Assembly: GCA_025927435.1 (NCBI GenBank)
Contig: JAICLM010000004.1
Span: 1-27,084, forward strand
DNA: 27,084 nt
Direction of reading: 5' to 3'
Source: Thermoleophilia bacterium
GTDB lineage: Bacteria > Actinomycetota > Thermoleophilia > Gaiellales > Gaiellaceae
Each line of letters starts with the position of its first letter. The first letter of the stretch is position 1. Shown here piece by piece: positions 1 to 8,122 of this stretch. The notes below the pieces were generated by a model, which ran no database searches, was not told the origin of the DNA, and saw only the letters and a list, made by a program, of their open reading frames with translations. The position numbers and the translations under genes were made by a program.

Positions 1-1
1 C

Positions 2-283
2 CTGTCGAAGTACGACCCCGACGTGGTCCAGGGGTCGGCGCTCGACCGGACGGAGATCGACCGCCAGATCGACCTCTACCGGTCTCGCACGGCCGACCAG
101 CGCCGGGAGATCGTCGGGCTGCAACCGCAGCGGGCCGAGGTGATCCTCGCCGGGGCCTGCATCGTCCGCGCCGTGCTCCACGAGCTCCGGTGCGACGAGC
201 TCACGGTCAGCGACCGCGGCCTTCGGCACGGCCTCCTCGTCGAGCGGTTCGGCGCTGGCTCATCCGATCGGGACGATGCCTGA
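2..283 (+). CDS. Exopolyphosphatase / Ppx-GppA family phosphatase, C-terminal fragment
   Basis: The window opens inside this gene, so only about 93 C-terminal residues are present and the reading frame is open back to base 2. The fragment carries the family's typical ending: a VGLQPQRAEVILAG segment (the GL.P.RA..I.AG pattern) followed by VSDRGLRHGLL near the C-terminus. Ppx/GppA enzymes hydrolyse inorganic polyphosphate or the pentaphosphate alarmone (p)ppGpp precursor. Their ASKHA-fold catalytic core lies upstream of what can be seen here, so Ppx cannot be told from GppA. The gene ends 75 bases before arcA on the same strand. That gap has room for an arc promoter, and I see no obvious terminator hairpin in it. 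Family assignment is fairly sure; exact substrate is not. Confidence 0.82.
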   Translation: MSKYDPDVVQGSALDRTEIDRQIDLYRSRTADQRREIVGLQPQRAEVILAGACIVRAVLHELRCDELTVSDRGLRHGLLVERFGAGSSDRDDA

Positions 284-358
284 CGCCCACGGTCGCTGGA
301 GTCTTCGGTCCGGGCCGGTACGGGCTTCTGCCAGTCGAGTAAACGGGAAAGGGGCGAC

Positions 359-1594
359 ATGAGCGGCACGGTGACAACCGCGGCTCTCGGAGCGAACTCG
401 GAGGTCGGGACACTGCGCACGGTGATGGTCCACCGGCCCGACCTGGCACACGAGCGGCTCTCGCCTTCGAACGCACAGGAGTTGCTGTTCGACGACGTCA
501 TCTGGGTGCGGCGGGCGCGCCAGGAGCACGACGCCTTCGTCGACCTGATGCGCGACCGGGGCGTCGAGGTGCTCCTCTTCCACGATCTGCTCGCGGAGAC
601 GCTGGAGACCGTCGCAGCCCGCGACTGGCTCCTTTCGCGCCGGGTCCGTCCCGAGGACGTGACGGCGATGTTCGCGGAGCCGATCCAGGACTGGCTGAAG
701 CAGATGCCGTCCGATGCGCTTGCGACCAGCCTGACCGGCGGAGTCACCGTTCAGGAGCTCCCGTCCGAGATCCAGTCCGTGATCGGCGAGGCACTTCGAG
801 CGACGGACTTCGTGTTGCCGCCGCTACCCAATCAACTGTTCACGCGCGACACGAGCGCCTGGATCTACGGCGGCGTGACCCTGAACCCGATGTTCTGGCC
901 CGCGCGCCAGCTCGAGACGCTGAACGTCGAAGCCATCTACCGGTTCCACCCTCGGTTCCGCGCTGCCGAGTTCCAGATCTGGTTCGGCGGCGCCGACCAC
1001 GACTGGGGCCTGGCGCGCCTCGAGGGCGGCGACATCATGCCGGTGGGCGACGGCGTCGTCCTGATCGGGATGGGCGAGCGCAGCACGGCTCGTGCAGTGA
1101 GCATCCTCGCCCGGAACCTCTTCGCCGCCGGCGCGGCCAGGCTCGTGATCGGAGCCCGGATGCCGCGGGAGCGCGCGGCAATGCACCTCGACACGGTCTT
1201 CACGTTCTGCGACCGCGACGTGGCGACTCTGTACGAGCCGGTCGTCTCGCAGATCCTCCCCATCCGGTTCGTCCCCGGCGGGCCGGCCGGCGTGCAGGCT
1301 GAGGTCTCGTCCCACTCCTTCGTGGACGAGGTCAAGGAGGCCCTCGGACTGACCGACCTGAAGCTCGTCACGACGGGCGGCGACGAGTTCGAGGCCGAAC
1401 GCAACCAGTGGGACGACGGCAACAACGTCGTCGCGCTCGCGCCCGGCGTCGTCGTTGCCTACGAGCGCAACGAGGCGACGAACGCCAAGCTCAATCACGC
1501 CGGCATCGAGGTCCTCACGATCGCCGGCCAGGAGCTCGGCCGTGGTCGTGGCGGCGGCCACTGCATGACCTGTCCGATCGCCCGGGACGCCTGA
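359..1594 (+). CDS. arcA: Arginine deiminase
   Basis: Hydrolyses L-arginine to L-citrulline and ammonia in the cytoplasm, the first step of the arginine deiminase pathway. At 411 aa it is close to the usual length of about 410-420. The catalytic set of the guanidine-modifying fold is visible: D164 in FTRD, E222 in LEGGD, H276 and D278 in HLDTVF, and the nucleophile C402 in GGGHCM near the C-terminus. These match, with small offsets, D166, E224, H278, D280 and C406 of the Pseudomonas aeruginosa enzyme. The ATG at 359 follows a purine-rich GGGAAAGGGG about 5 bases upstream. It is the first gene of an arc operon, with arcB starting 16 bases downstream. No ARG box or FNR-like TTGAT-N4-ATCAA site was found by eye in the upstream gap. 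Confidence 0.97.
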   Translation: MSGTVTTAALGANSEVGTLRTVMVHRPDLAHERLSPSNAQELLFDDVIWVRRARQEHDAFVDLMRDRGVEVLLFHDLLAETLETVAARDWLLSRRVRPEDVTAMFAEPIQDWLKQMPSDALATSLTGGVTVQELPSEIQSVIGEALRATDFVLPPLPNQLFTRDTSAWIYGGVTLNPMFWPARQLETLNVEAIYRFHPRFRAAEFQIWFGGADHDWGLARLEGGDIMPVGDGVVLIGMGERSTARAVSILARNLFAAGAARLVIGARMPRERAAMHLDTVFTFCDRDVATLYEPVVSQILPIRFVPGGPAGVQAEVSSHSFVDEVKEALGLTDLKLVTTGGDEFEAERNQWDDGNNVVALAPGVVVAYERNEATNAKLNHAGIEVLTIAGQELGRGRGGGHCMTCPIARDA

Positions 1595-1610
1595 AAGGAG
1601 CGGAGACGAC

Positions 1611-2621
1611 ATGAGCACCGTCATCGACTTGCACGGCCGGAACTTCCTGACGCTCGCCGACTATTCCGCGGACGAGCTGAACTACCTCATCGACCTGGCG
1701 GCAGAGCTGAAGGCAGCAAAGAAGGAAGGCCGCGAGAGACAGAAGCTCATCGGCAAGGAGATCGCGCTGATCTTCGAGAAGGACTCGACGCGCACTCGCT
1801 GCGCGTTCGAGGTCGCCGCCTACGACCAGGGCGCGCACGTCACGTTCATCGGCCCTAGCGGCTCACACATGGGTCACAAGGAGACCGTCAAGGACACGGC
1901 CCGCGTGCTCGGCCGCATGTACGACGCCATCGAGTATCGCGGCTTCGGAGAGAACGTGGCCGACGAGCTCGCCAAGTGGGCCGGTGTGCCCGTCTTCAAC
2001 GGTCTCACCGACGAGTGGCACCCGACGCAGATCCTCGCCGACTTCCTCACGATGAGGGAGCACGTCCCGAAGCCGCTCGAGGAGGTCGTCTTCTGCTACC
2101 TCGGCGACGCGCGCTTCAACATGGCCGACAGCTATCTGGTCGGCGGCGCGAAGCTCGGCATGGACGTGCGGATCGCGGCGCCGAAGTCGCTCTGGCCCTC
2201 CGACGAGTTCAGCTCGCTCGCCTCCGAGATCGCCCGCGAGACCGGAGCCAGGATCGCGATCACCGAGAACGTCGCCGAGGCCGTGAAGGGCTGCGACGTC
2301 CTGCTCACCGACGTCTGGGTCTCTATGGGGGAGCCGCCGGAGGCGTGGAAAGAACGGATCGAGCTCCTGCAGCCGTACCAGGTGAATGCCGAGACGATGA
2401 TGCTCACCGGTAATCCCGACGCCAAGTTCATGCACTGCCTGCCGGCCTTCCACAACACCGATACGCAGGTCGGCAAGGAGCTGTACGAGAAGTACGGCCT
2501 CGAGGCCCTCGAGGTGACCGAGGAGGTCTTCGAGTCACCCGCCTCGGTTGTCTTCGACGAGGCCGAGAACCGGCTCCACACCATCAAGGCGGTGATGGTC
2601 GCCACCCTCGGGAGCGACTGA
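1611..2621 (+). CDS. arcB: Ornithine carbamoyltransferase (catabolic context)
   Basis: In this setting it phosphorolyses citrulline to ornithine and carbamoyl phosphate; the same fold runs the reverse, biosynthetic reaction elsewhere. The 336-aa length fits arcB/argF enzymes. The carbamoyl-phosphate loop STRT is at residues 59-62 (FEKDSTRTRCAFE), HPTQ at 137-140, and the C-terminal HCLPA catalytic loop begins at H275. A DVWVSMGE segment provides the ornithine/citrulline-side SMG loop and supports ornithine over aspartate carbamoyltransferase. The start is well placed, with AAAGGAG overlapping the arcA stop region. It lies between arcA and arcC, with only 2 bases before arcC. The catabolic role is inferred from this neighbourhood; sequence motifs alone do not separate ArcB from ArgF. 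Confidence 0.96.
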   Translation: MSTVIDLHGRNFLTLADYSADELNYLIDLAAELKAAKKEGRERQKLIGKEIALIFEKDSTRTRCAFEVAAYDQGAHVTFIGPSGSHMGHKETVKDTARVLGRMYDAIEYRGFGENVADELAKWAGVPVFNGLTDEWHPTQILADFLTMREHVPKPLEEVVFCYLGDARFNMADSYLVGGAKLGMDVRIAAPKSLWPSDEFSSLASEIARETGARIAITENVAEAVKGCDVLLTDVWVSMGEPPEAWKERIELLQPYQVNAETMMLTGNPDAKFMHCLPAFHNTDTQVGKELYEKYGLEALEVTEEVFESPASVVFDEAENRLHTIKAVMVATLGSD

Positions 2622-2623
2622 GC

Positions 2624-3559
2624 ATGCGCGTCGTCGTCGCCCTGGGAGGAAACGCGCTTCTCCAGCGGGGGCAGCCGCTCACCGCCGAGAACCAGCGGAT
2701 CAACGCGCGCACCGCGTGTCGGGCACTCGCGCCGCTCGCGCTCGAGCACGAGCTCGTCGTCTCGCACGGAAACGGGCCCCAGGTCGGCCTGCTGGCGCTC
2801 GAAGCGGCTGCCTACACGGAGGTCGAGCCGTATCCGCTCGACGTTCTCGGCGCACAGACGGAGGGGATGATCGGTTACATCCTCCAGCAGGAGCTCGGCA
2901 ACGAGCTGCCCTTCGACAAGCGGCTGGCCTCGCTGCTGACACTCGTGGAGGTCGACGCGGACGACCCGGCCTTCGAGAACCCGACCAAGCCGGTCGGCCC
3001 GATGTACACGAGGGACGATGCCGACGCGGCAACCGGGAAAGGCTGGACCTTCAAGCCCGACGGCGACGGCTATCGGCGTGTTGTCCCTTCCCCGGTCCCC
3101 CAGCGCATCTTCGGCCTCGAACCGCTCGAATGGCTTCTCGACCGGGGCTGTGTCGTCGTCTGCGCCGGGGGCGGTGGGATCCCGGTGATGTACGTCGACG
3201 AGGCCGTGCCGGCGGGTCGGCGGCTGGTCGGAGTCGAAGCGGTGATCGACAAGGACCTCGCGAGCGCCCTGCTCGCGATCGATCTCCACGCCGACGCGCT
3301 CGTCATCGCGACCGACGTCGACGCCGTCTACGCCGACTGGGGTACCCCGGAGCAACGTGCGATCCGCCGCGCGGCTCCGGCGGAGCTCGAAGCCACGGCA
3401 TTTGCGGAGGGCTCGATGGGCCCGAAGGTTTGCGCCGCATGCATGTTCGCCGAGCGAACGGGAGGAGCCGCGGCGATCGGCTCCATCACCGAGATCGAGG
3501 CGCTGCTGCGCGGTGAGGCCGGAACCACGATCGCGCTCGCGGAGGTGCAGGCGACATGA
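2624..3559 (+). CDS. arcC: Carbamate kinase
   Basis: Transfers the phosphate of carbamoyl phosphate to ADP, giving ATP, CO2 and ammonia. This is the energy-yielding last step of the arginine deiminase pathway. The 311-aa protein shows the amino-acid-kinase fold signatures: VALGGN at residues 5-10, SHGNGPQVG at 47-55, the glycine-rich CAGGGGIPV, and EAVIDKDLAS with the conserved DKD. The ATG at 2624 is 2 bases after the arcB stop, with GGGAG inside the arcB 3' end as a likely ribosome site. Its own stop overlaps the next start by four bases (ATGA), so translation of kinase and permease is probably coupled. Assignment is secure. Confidence 0.96.
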   Translation: MRVVVALGGNALLQRGQPLTAENQRINARTACRALAPLALEHELVVSHGNGPQVGLLALEAAAYTEVEPYPLDVLGAQTEGMIGYILQQELGNELPFDKRLASLLTLVEVDADDPAFENPTKPVGPMYTRDDADAATGKGWTFKPDGDGYRRVVPSPVPQRIFGLEPLEWLLDRGCVVVCAGGGGIPVMYVDEAVPAGRRLVGVEAVIDKDLASALLAIDLHADALVIATDVDAVYADWGTPEQRAIRRAAPAELEATAFAEGSMGPKVCAACMFAERTGGAAAIGSITEIEALLRGEAGTTIALAEVQAT

Positions 3560-5010
3560 GCGAGGCGATCACACCGGCACCCGTGGAGGCGGCGAAGGCT
3601 TCGGGACGGTTCGGCCTGCCTGCGGCGATCGCCCTGATCATGGGCAGCATCATCGGCGTCGGCGTCTTCAACCTGCCGACGTCGCTCGCGCCGTACGGGC
3701 CGATCACGCTCGTCTCGATGGCGCTCACCACGGTCGGCGCCCTCGTGCTCGCGATCATGTTCGGGGCGCTCGCCCGTCGCCTGCCTGCGGACGGAGGCCC
3801 GTACGCGTACGTGCGCGTGGGATTCGGCAACCCGCTCGGGTTCATGAACGCCTGGTCGTACTGGATCACGGCCTGGGCCGGCAACGCGGCCATCGCCGTG
3901 GGCTGGGTGCTGTACGTCGAGCACTTCATCAACAAGGGCCACGAGACCTGGGGATCGATCCTGCTCGTGCTAGGAGGGCTCTGGCTGGCCGCCGCGGTGA
4001 ACCTCTCCGGCGTCAAGAACATGGGCTCCATCCAGGTGCTGACGACCATCCTCAAGTTCTTCGCGCTCGCCTTCATGTCTACCGTCGGGCTCTTCTACAT
4101 CGACAGTGCGAACTTCACCCCCTGGAACGTCGGCACGCAGTCCACCATCGCGGCGATCGGCAGCGGCATGGCGATCGCGCTCTTCAGCTACATCGGGGTG
4201 GAGACCGCGTCGGTGGCCGCCGGGAAGGTGCGGGATCCCAATCGGAACGTGCCCCGCGCAACATTGCTCGGCACGCTCGCCACGGCCGCGGTGTACATGC
4301 TTTCGCTGGTCGCGATCTTCGGGATCCTGACTAATCAGCAGCTCCAGTCCTCGAGCGAGCCGTTCTCGACCGCCGCGAACGCCATCTTCGGCGGCACCTG
4401 GGCGGGAGACGTGATGGCGCTGCTCGTGATCGTCTCCGGTCTAGGGGCCCTCAACGGCTGGACGATGATCTGTGCCGAGATGCCGCTCGCCGCGGCAAAT
4501 GACGGCCTCTTCCCGGACCGCTTCAAGCAGCTGAACCGCGCCGGTGTGCCTGCCTTCGGAATCGTCTCCTCGACCGCCCTCGCCTCGGTCGCGATGGCAC
4601 TGAACTACATGGGCTCCGGCGGCGCGACCGCGTTCACCACGCTCGTCCTCATGACCGGGATCACTGCCGCCATCCCATACCTCTTCTCGGCGCTCGCGCA
4701 GCTCAAGTGGCGCCGGATCGATCGTACGCAGGGCCTGACGGCCCACTTCTACCGGGACGCGCTCGTCGCAGTGCTCGCGATCGTGTTCTCGATCCTCTTC
4801 ATCGTCTATTCCCGCAACACGGGCGCCCAGGGCACCCGCAGCATCGGACAGATCTTCGGTCGCGGCGCGAGTCACGGGTCCTGGGCGGAGTGGATGCCAT
4901 TCATCCTGGCGGGCGCGGCGCTGCTCGTCGGTATTCCGGTCTATCGGCGGCAGCGGCGCAACATGACCGAACCGGAGCCGGTCCCGCCCTATCCCGACTC
5001 GACCGACTAG
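3556..5010 (+). CDS. APC-family amino-acid permease, probable arginine/ornithine antiporter (ArcD-like)
   Basis: A 484-aa multi-pass membrane protein of the amino acid-polyamine-organocation superfamily, with roughly 12-13 hydrophobic segments. The hallmark unwound TM1 motif appears as GSIIGVGVF at residues 30-38 and is followed by ADGGPYAYV, typical of basic-amino-acid/polyamine antiporters (APA type). The start overlaps the arcC stop by four bases, and the gene sits where arcD lies in other arc operons. The likely job is therefore import of arginine in exchange for ornithine. The substrate is inferred from context; sequence alone supports only an APC permease. The C-terminus is a short, charged, proline-rich tail. 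The downstream ATPase begins 14 bases after the stop, so the transcript probably continues. Confidence 0.9.
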   Translation: MSEAITPAPVEAAKASGRFGLPAAIALIMGSIIGVGVFNLPTSLAPYGPITLVSMALTTVGALVLAIMFGALARRLPADGGPYAYVRVGFGNPLGFMNAWSYWITAWAGNAAIAVGWVLYVEHFINKGHETWGSILLVLGGLWLAAAVNLSGVKNMGSIQVLTTILKFFALAFMSTVGLFYIDSANFTPWNVGTQSTIAAIGSGMAIALFSYIGVETASVAAGKVRDPNRNVPRATLLGTLATAAVYMLSLVAIFGILTNQQLQSSSEPFSTAANAIFGGTWAGDVMALLVIVSGLGALNGWTMICAEMPLAAANDGLFPDRFKQLNRAGVPAFGIVSSTALASVAMALNYMGSGGATAFTTLVLMTGITAAIPYLFSALAQLKWRRIDRTQGLTAHFYRDALVAVLAIVFSILFIVYSRNTGAQGTRSIGQIFGRGASHGSWAEWMPFILAGAALLVGIPVYRRQRRNMTEPEPVPPYPDSTD

Positions 5011-5023
5011 GGAGGCGAGAGCA

Positions 5024-7780
5024 ATGGCGACGACGGCAGCACCGGCCCCTGCGCAGACCGAGGACAAGCGGTGGTTCGCACTTGCAAGCGACGCCGTCGC
5101 CCAGGAGCTCGGCGTCGACGAGCGAGCGGGCCTCGCTCCGGCGGAGGCCGCCACGCGGCTCGAGCAGTACGGCTCGAACGCCTTCGTCGCCGCCGAGACC
5201 GAGCCGCGCTGGCGGGCGTTCGTGCGCCAGTACCGCGACCCGATGCAGATCGTCCTGCTCGTGGCCGGGATCGGCAGCATCTGGCCGCTGAAGGAGCTCG
5301 GGACCGGCCTCGTCCTGCTCTTCCTGACGCTGTTCAACGCCGTCCTCGGGCTCAACCAGGAAGGGAAGGCGGCCGCCGCCGTCGCGGCGCTGCAGAAGAT
5401 GATGATCGTCAAGGCAAAGGTTCGCCGCAGCGCACAGCTGATCGAGGTGCCGGCCGAGGAGCTCGTTCCCGGCGACGTGGTCTCGATCGAGGCGGGCGAC
5501 GTCGTGCCCGCAGACGGACGGCTGCTGCGGGCGGCGACGCTCGAAGTGGACGAGTCCGCGCTGACCGGCGAGAGCATGCCGGTGGCGAAGAGCGCCGAGA
5601 CCGTCATGCAGCCCGACGCGCCGCTCGGCGACCGGACCGACATGGTCTACATGAACACGAACGTGACCCGGGGGTCCGGCGAGCTCATCGTCACCACGAC
5701 AGGTATGTCGACCGAGGTCGGACACATCTCGCACATGCTGTCCCAGGAGGGCGAGGCGGCTTCTCCTCTCACCAGACAGCTGAACAAGCTGACGAGCCAG
5801 ATCCTCGTCATCTCGGGCACGGCGCTCGTCGTCTCGATCGCGATCAACACCTCGCGGCCGGAGAACACGTTCAAGGAGGTGTTCCTCGCGGCCATCGCGT
5901 TCGCCATCGCCGCGATCCCGACCGGGCTGCCCGCGGTGGTGACCGCGATCCTCTCGATGGGCACGCAGACCCTCGCGAAGGCGAACGCGATCATGAAGCG
6001 GCTGCGCTCGACCGAGACCCTGGGCTCGACGTCGGCCATCAACTCCGACAAGACCGGGACGCTGACGCTCAACCAGATGACCGCAGTGGAGCTGACGATC
6101 CCCGGCCGCCGCTACTCGATCGACGGCACCGGCTACTCGACGCAGGGGCTGATCAAGAGAGTGGCCGGGCAGGCGGATGTCGATCTCGAGCCGTTCATGC
6201 AGCCGCTGATCCTGGCGTGCGACGCGGTCGTCCACGACGGCGAGCTGATCGGCGACCCGACCGAGGGAGCCCTCGTCGTCCTCGGCGAGAAGGGCGGGCT
6301 CGACGCGGACGCCACACGGGGCACGTACCCACGGATCGCCGAGCTGCCCTTCGACACGGCGTACAAGCTCATGGCGACGTTCCACCGGATGAAGGACGAG
6401 TCTGGTAAGGACGTCGTCCGCTGCTTCGTCAAGGGCGCACCCGACCAGGTGCTAGCCCGCGCGACGCAGACCCTCTCTCCCGACGACCTCCGGCTGATCG
6501 AGGTCGCGCCCGGCTTCAAGGAGCGCTACGAGGCCGAGAACGAGCGGCTCGGCGAACAGGGGCTCCGCGTCCTGGCGACCGGACGCAAGGACTTCGACCC
6601 AGCCTCTTTCGACCCGAACGCCGACCTCCTGTCGGTGCTGGACGGGCTGACGGCGCTCGCGCTCGTGGGCATCGTCGACCCGCCGAGGCCCACCGCCAAG
6701 GACGCGATCGCGATCGCCCATTCCGCCGGAATCCAGGTGCGGATGATCACCGGCGACCACGCCGTCACCGCGGCGGCGATCGCGAAGAACCTCGGCATCA
6801 CGGGCCGCGCCATCACCGGGGCGGAGTTCGCCGCCATGAGTGACGACGAGCTCCTCGCGCAGATCGACGACATCGGCGTGATCGCGCGCGTGACGCCCGA
6901 GGACAAGGTGCGACTCGTCGACACGCTGAAGCGGAAGGGGCAGATCGTCGCGATGACCGGCGACGGCGTGAACGACGCGCCGGCGCTCAAGCGCGCCGAC
7001 ATCGGGATCGCGATGGGCATCACCGGCTCGGAGGTCTCCAAGGAGGCCGCCGCGATGATCCTCACCGACGACAACTTCGCGACGATCGTCCGCGCGGTCG
7101 AGCTCGGCCGCGGCCTCTACGACAACCTGACGAAGTACATCCGCTTCCAGATGGGAGTGCTGTTCGGGCTCGTGTTCACCTTCCTCGGCGCGGCGATCGG
7201 CAACATCGTGGGCGGCGTCGCCTTCGTGCCGCTGCAGACGCTCTGGGTCAACTTCTCGACGCAGGTGTTCCAGGCGGTCGGGCTCGGCTACGGCGAGCCT
7301 GCGGAGGGCCTGATGAAGCGGAAGCCGCGCGACCCCGCGGCGCGGATCCTGCCGCGCTCGAAGCTGCTCTGGCTCGCGCTCGTCGGCGGCGTGATGGCAG
7401 CCGCCACGCTCGGCGTCCTCGCCTGGGCCGACAGCCGGTACACGACGGACATCGCCCGCACGATGGGGATGACCTCGTTCGCGATCGCGAACCTCTTCTA
7501 CTCGTTCTGCGAGCGCGACGAGCGCAACTCGGTGTTCAGCCTCGACGTGCTCCGCGACCGGAAGTTCCTCATGTTCTCCGGCGCCTCGGTGCTCGCGATC
7601 GTCCTCGCTCCGCAGCTGAACCTGCTCAACCGAATCCTTCAGACGACGCCGCTGACGCTCCACCAGTGGCTGATCTGCATCGTCGCGGCGCTCGCCCCGG
7701 TGGTGCTGACCGAGATCCGCAAGGTCTTGCTGCGCAGGGAGGCGCCGTCGGCGGAGGCGCCGCAGCCGGCCGCGGTCTGA
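5024..7780 (+). CDS. P-type cation-transporting ATPase (P2-like, unusual ion-site residues)
   Basis: A 918-aa P-type ATPase with full domain order: Cation_ATPase_N region (about 10-80), actuator domain with TGES at 181-184, phosphorylation motif SDKTGTLT with the acceptor aspartate D342, nucleotide-binding domain, hinge TGDGVND at 645-651, and a C-terminal set of membrane helices. Overall similarity is to P2 (SERCA/PMR1-like) pumps. The TM4 motif reads PTGLP (T300) instead of PEGLP. In TM6 the line WVNFSTQ keeps the Asn (N743) but has Q747 where SERCA has D800. Two acidic Ca2+ ligands are thus absent, and the ion is uncertain. A strong GGAGG lies just upstream, 13 bases after the permease gene, making this the fifth arc-operon gene. 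Mycobacterial CtpF is a P-type ATPase in a hypoxia regulon and a possible functional parallel. Confidence 0.92.
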   Translation: MATTAAPAPAQTEDKRWFALASDAVAQELGVDERAGLAPAEAATRLEQYGSNAFVAAETEPRWRAFVRQYRDPMQIVLLVAGIGSIWPLKELGTGLVLLFLTLFNAVLGLNQEGKAAAAVAALQKMMIVKAKVRRSAQLIEVPAEELVPGDVVSIEAGDVVPADGRLLRAATLEVDESALTGESMPVAKSAETVMQPDAPLGDRTDMVYMNTNVTRGSGELIVTTTGMSTEVGHISHMLSQEGEAASPLTRQLNKLTSQILVISGTALVVSIAINTSRPENTFKEVFLAAIAFAIAAIPTGLPAVVTAILSMGTQTLAKANAIMKRLRSTETLGSTSAINSDKTGTLTLNQMTAVELTIPGRRYSIDGTGYSTQGLIKRVAGQADVDLEPFMQPLILACDAVVHDGELIGDPTEGALVVLGEKGGLDADATRGTYPRIAELPFDTAYKLMATFHRMKDESGKDVVRCFVKGAPDQVLARATQTLSPDDLRLIEVAPGFKERYEAENERLGEQGLRVLATGRKDFDPASFDPNADLLSVLDGLTALALVGIVDPPRPTAKDAIAIAHSAGIQVRMITGDHAVTAAAIAKNLGITGRAITGAEFAAMSDDELLAQIDDIGVIARVTPEDKVRLVDTLKRKGQIVAMTGDGVNDAPALKRADIGIAMGITGSEVSKEAAAMILTDDNFATIVRAVELGRGLYDNLTKYIRFQMGVLFGLVFTFLGAAIGNIVGGVAFVPLQTLWVNFSTQVFQAVGLGYGEPAEGLMKRKPRDPAARILPRSKLLWLALVGGVMAAATLGVLAWADSRYTTDIARTMGMTSFAIANLFYSFCERDERNSVFSLDVLRDRKFLMFSGASVLAIVLAPQLNLLNRILQTTPLTLHQWLICIVAALAPVVLTEIRKVLLRREAPSAEAPQPAAV

Positions 7781-7783
7781 CGT

Positions 7784-8005
7784 CTACTGCGCGAGCGAGC
7801 GGCGGGCGCCTTCGTGCAGCACATGGGCAAGGACGAAGCCGACGATGAACAGGCCGCGGAGGACCGCCCACGTGGGGAAGATCAGCGCCCGCTCGAGCGG
7901 CGGCGCCGTCCGGTAGCCCTCGGCCAGCCACGCGACGGCGCGACCCACCCAGGCGGTGGGCGCATGCACGACGCGAAACGGGAGAAAGGCGAGCATGCTT
8001 CCCAT
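7784..8005 (-). CDS. Small hydrophobic protein, unknown function
   Basis: A 73-aa reading frame on the strand opposite the ATPase, ending 3 bases from the ATPase stop. Nearly every third codon position is G or C, as in the sure genes here, which supports real coding. It has an N-terminal hydrophobic start (MLAFLPF), a middle WVGRAVAWLAEGY stretch, and a hydrophobic helix around residues 45-62 (AVLRGLFIVGFVLAHVL) followed by a basic tail. It is probably a single- or double-spanning membrane peptide. Two in-frame ATGs (8005 and 7996) compete and neither has a clear ribosome site. I do not recognise a family. Its promoter would lie in 8006-8122, shared with the divergent SHOCT membrane protein. 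Confidence 0.6.
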   Translation of the reverse strand: MGSMLAFLPFRVVHAPTAWVGRAVAWLAEGYRTAPPLERALIFPTWAVLRGLFIVGFVLAHVLHEGARRSLAQ

Positions 8006-8051
8006 CTGACGAAGCTATCTGCGCTTCGGGGCCTGGCCTAAACCCCATTCT

Positions 8052-8065
8052 GGTCAAATTTGACC
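8052..8065. promoter_or_regulatory. Perfect 14-bp AT-centred palindrome, candidate operator
   Basis: GGTCAAATTTGACC reads the same on both strands and sits in the 117-bp gap between two divergent genes, in otherwise very GC-rich DNA. Dyad symmetry of this size fits a dimeric regulator site. It lies about 57 bases upstream of the preferred GTG start of the SHOCT membrane protein. A 14-bp perfect palindrome is expected about once or twice per 27 kb by chance in random sequence, so position and AT content carry the argument, not length alone. Confidence 0.45.
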
Positions 8066-8122
8066 CGGTGTTCACCCCGATGGGACGATGCCCGTCGCCG
8101 GGCCCGGCGGGACGCTGCAGAC

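Noticed and set aside
284..358. FNR/ANR or ARG-box operator before arcA
   Set aside because: I looked for TTGAT-N4-ATCAA and ARG-box-like AT-rich repeats and saw none; regulation of the operon remains unknown.
4901..6385. 494-codon open frame antisense to the P-type ATPase
   Set aside because: A shadow of the ATPase frame; the composition is charged repeats without motifs.
8070..8076. GGTGAAC heptamer shared by the SHOCT1 and SHOCT3 promoters
   Set aside because: The heptamer also occurs inside coding sequence (for example near 3995 and 8235), and about three occurrences are expected by chance on both strands, so it is not claimed as a shared operator.
8060..8122. TTG start extending the SHOCT membrane protein
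   Set aside because: The codon is inside a perfect palindrome, and the added residues are Arg-rich and unlike a membrane-protein start.
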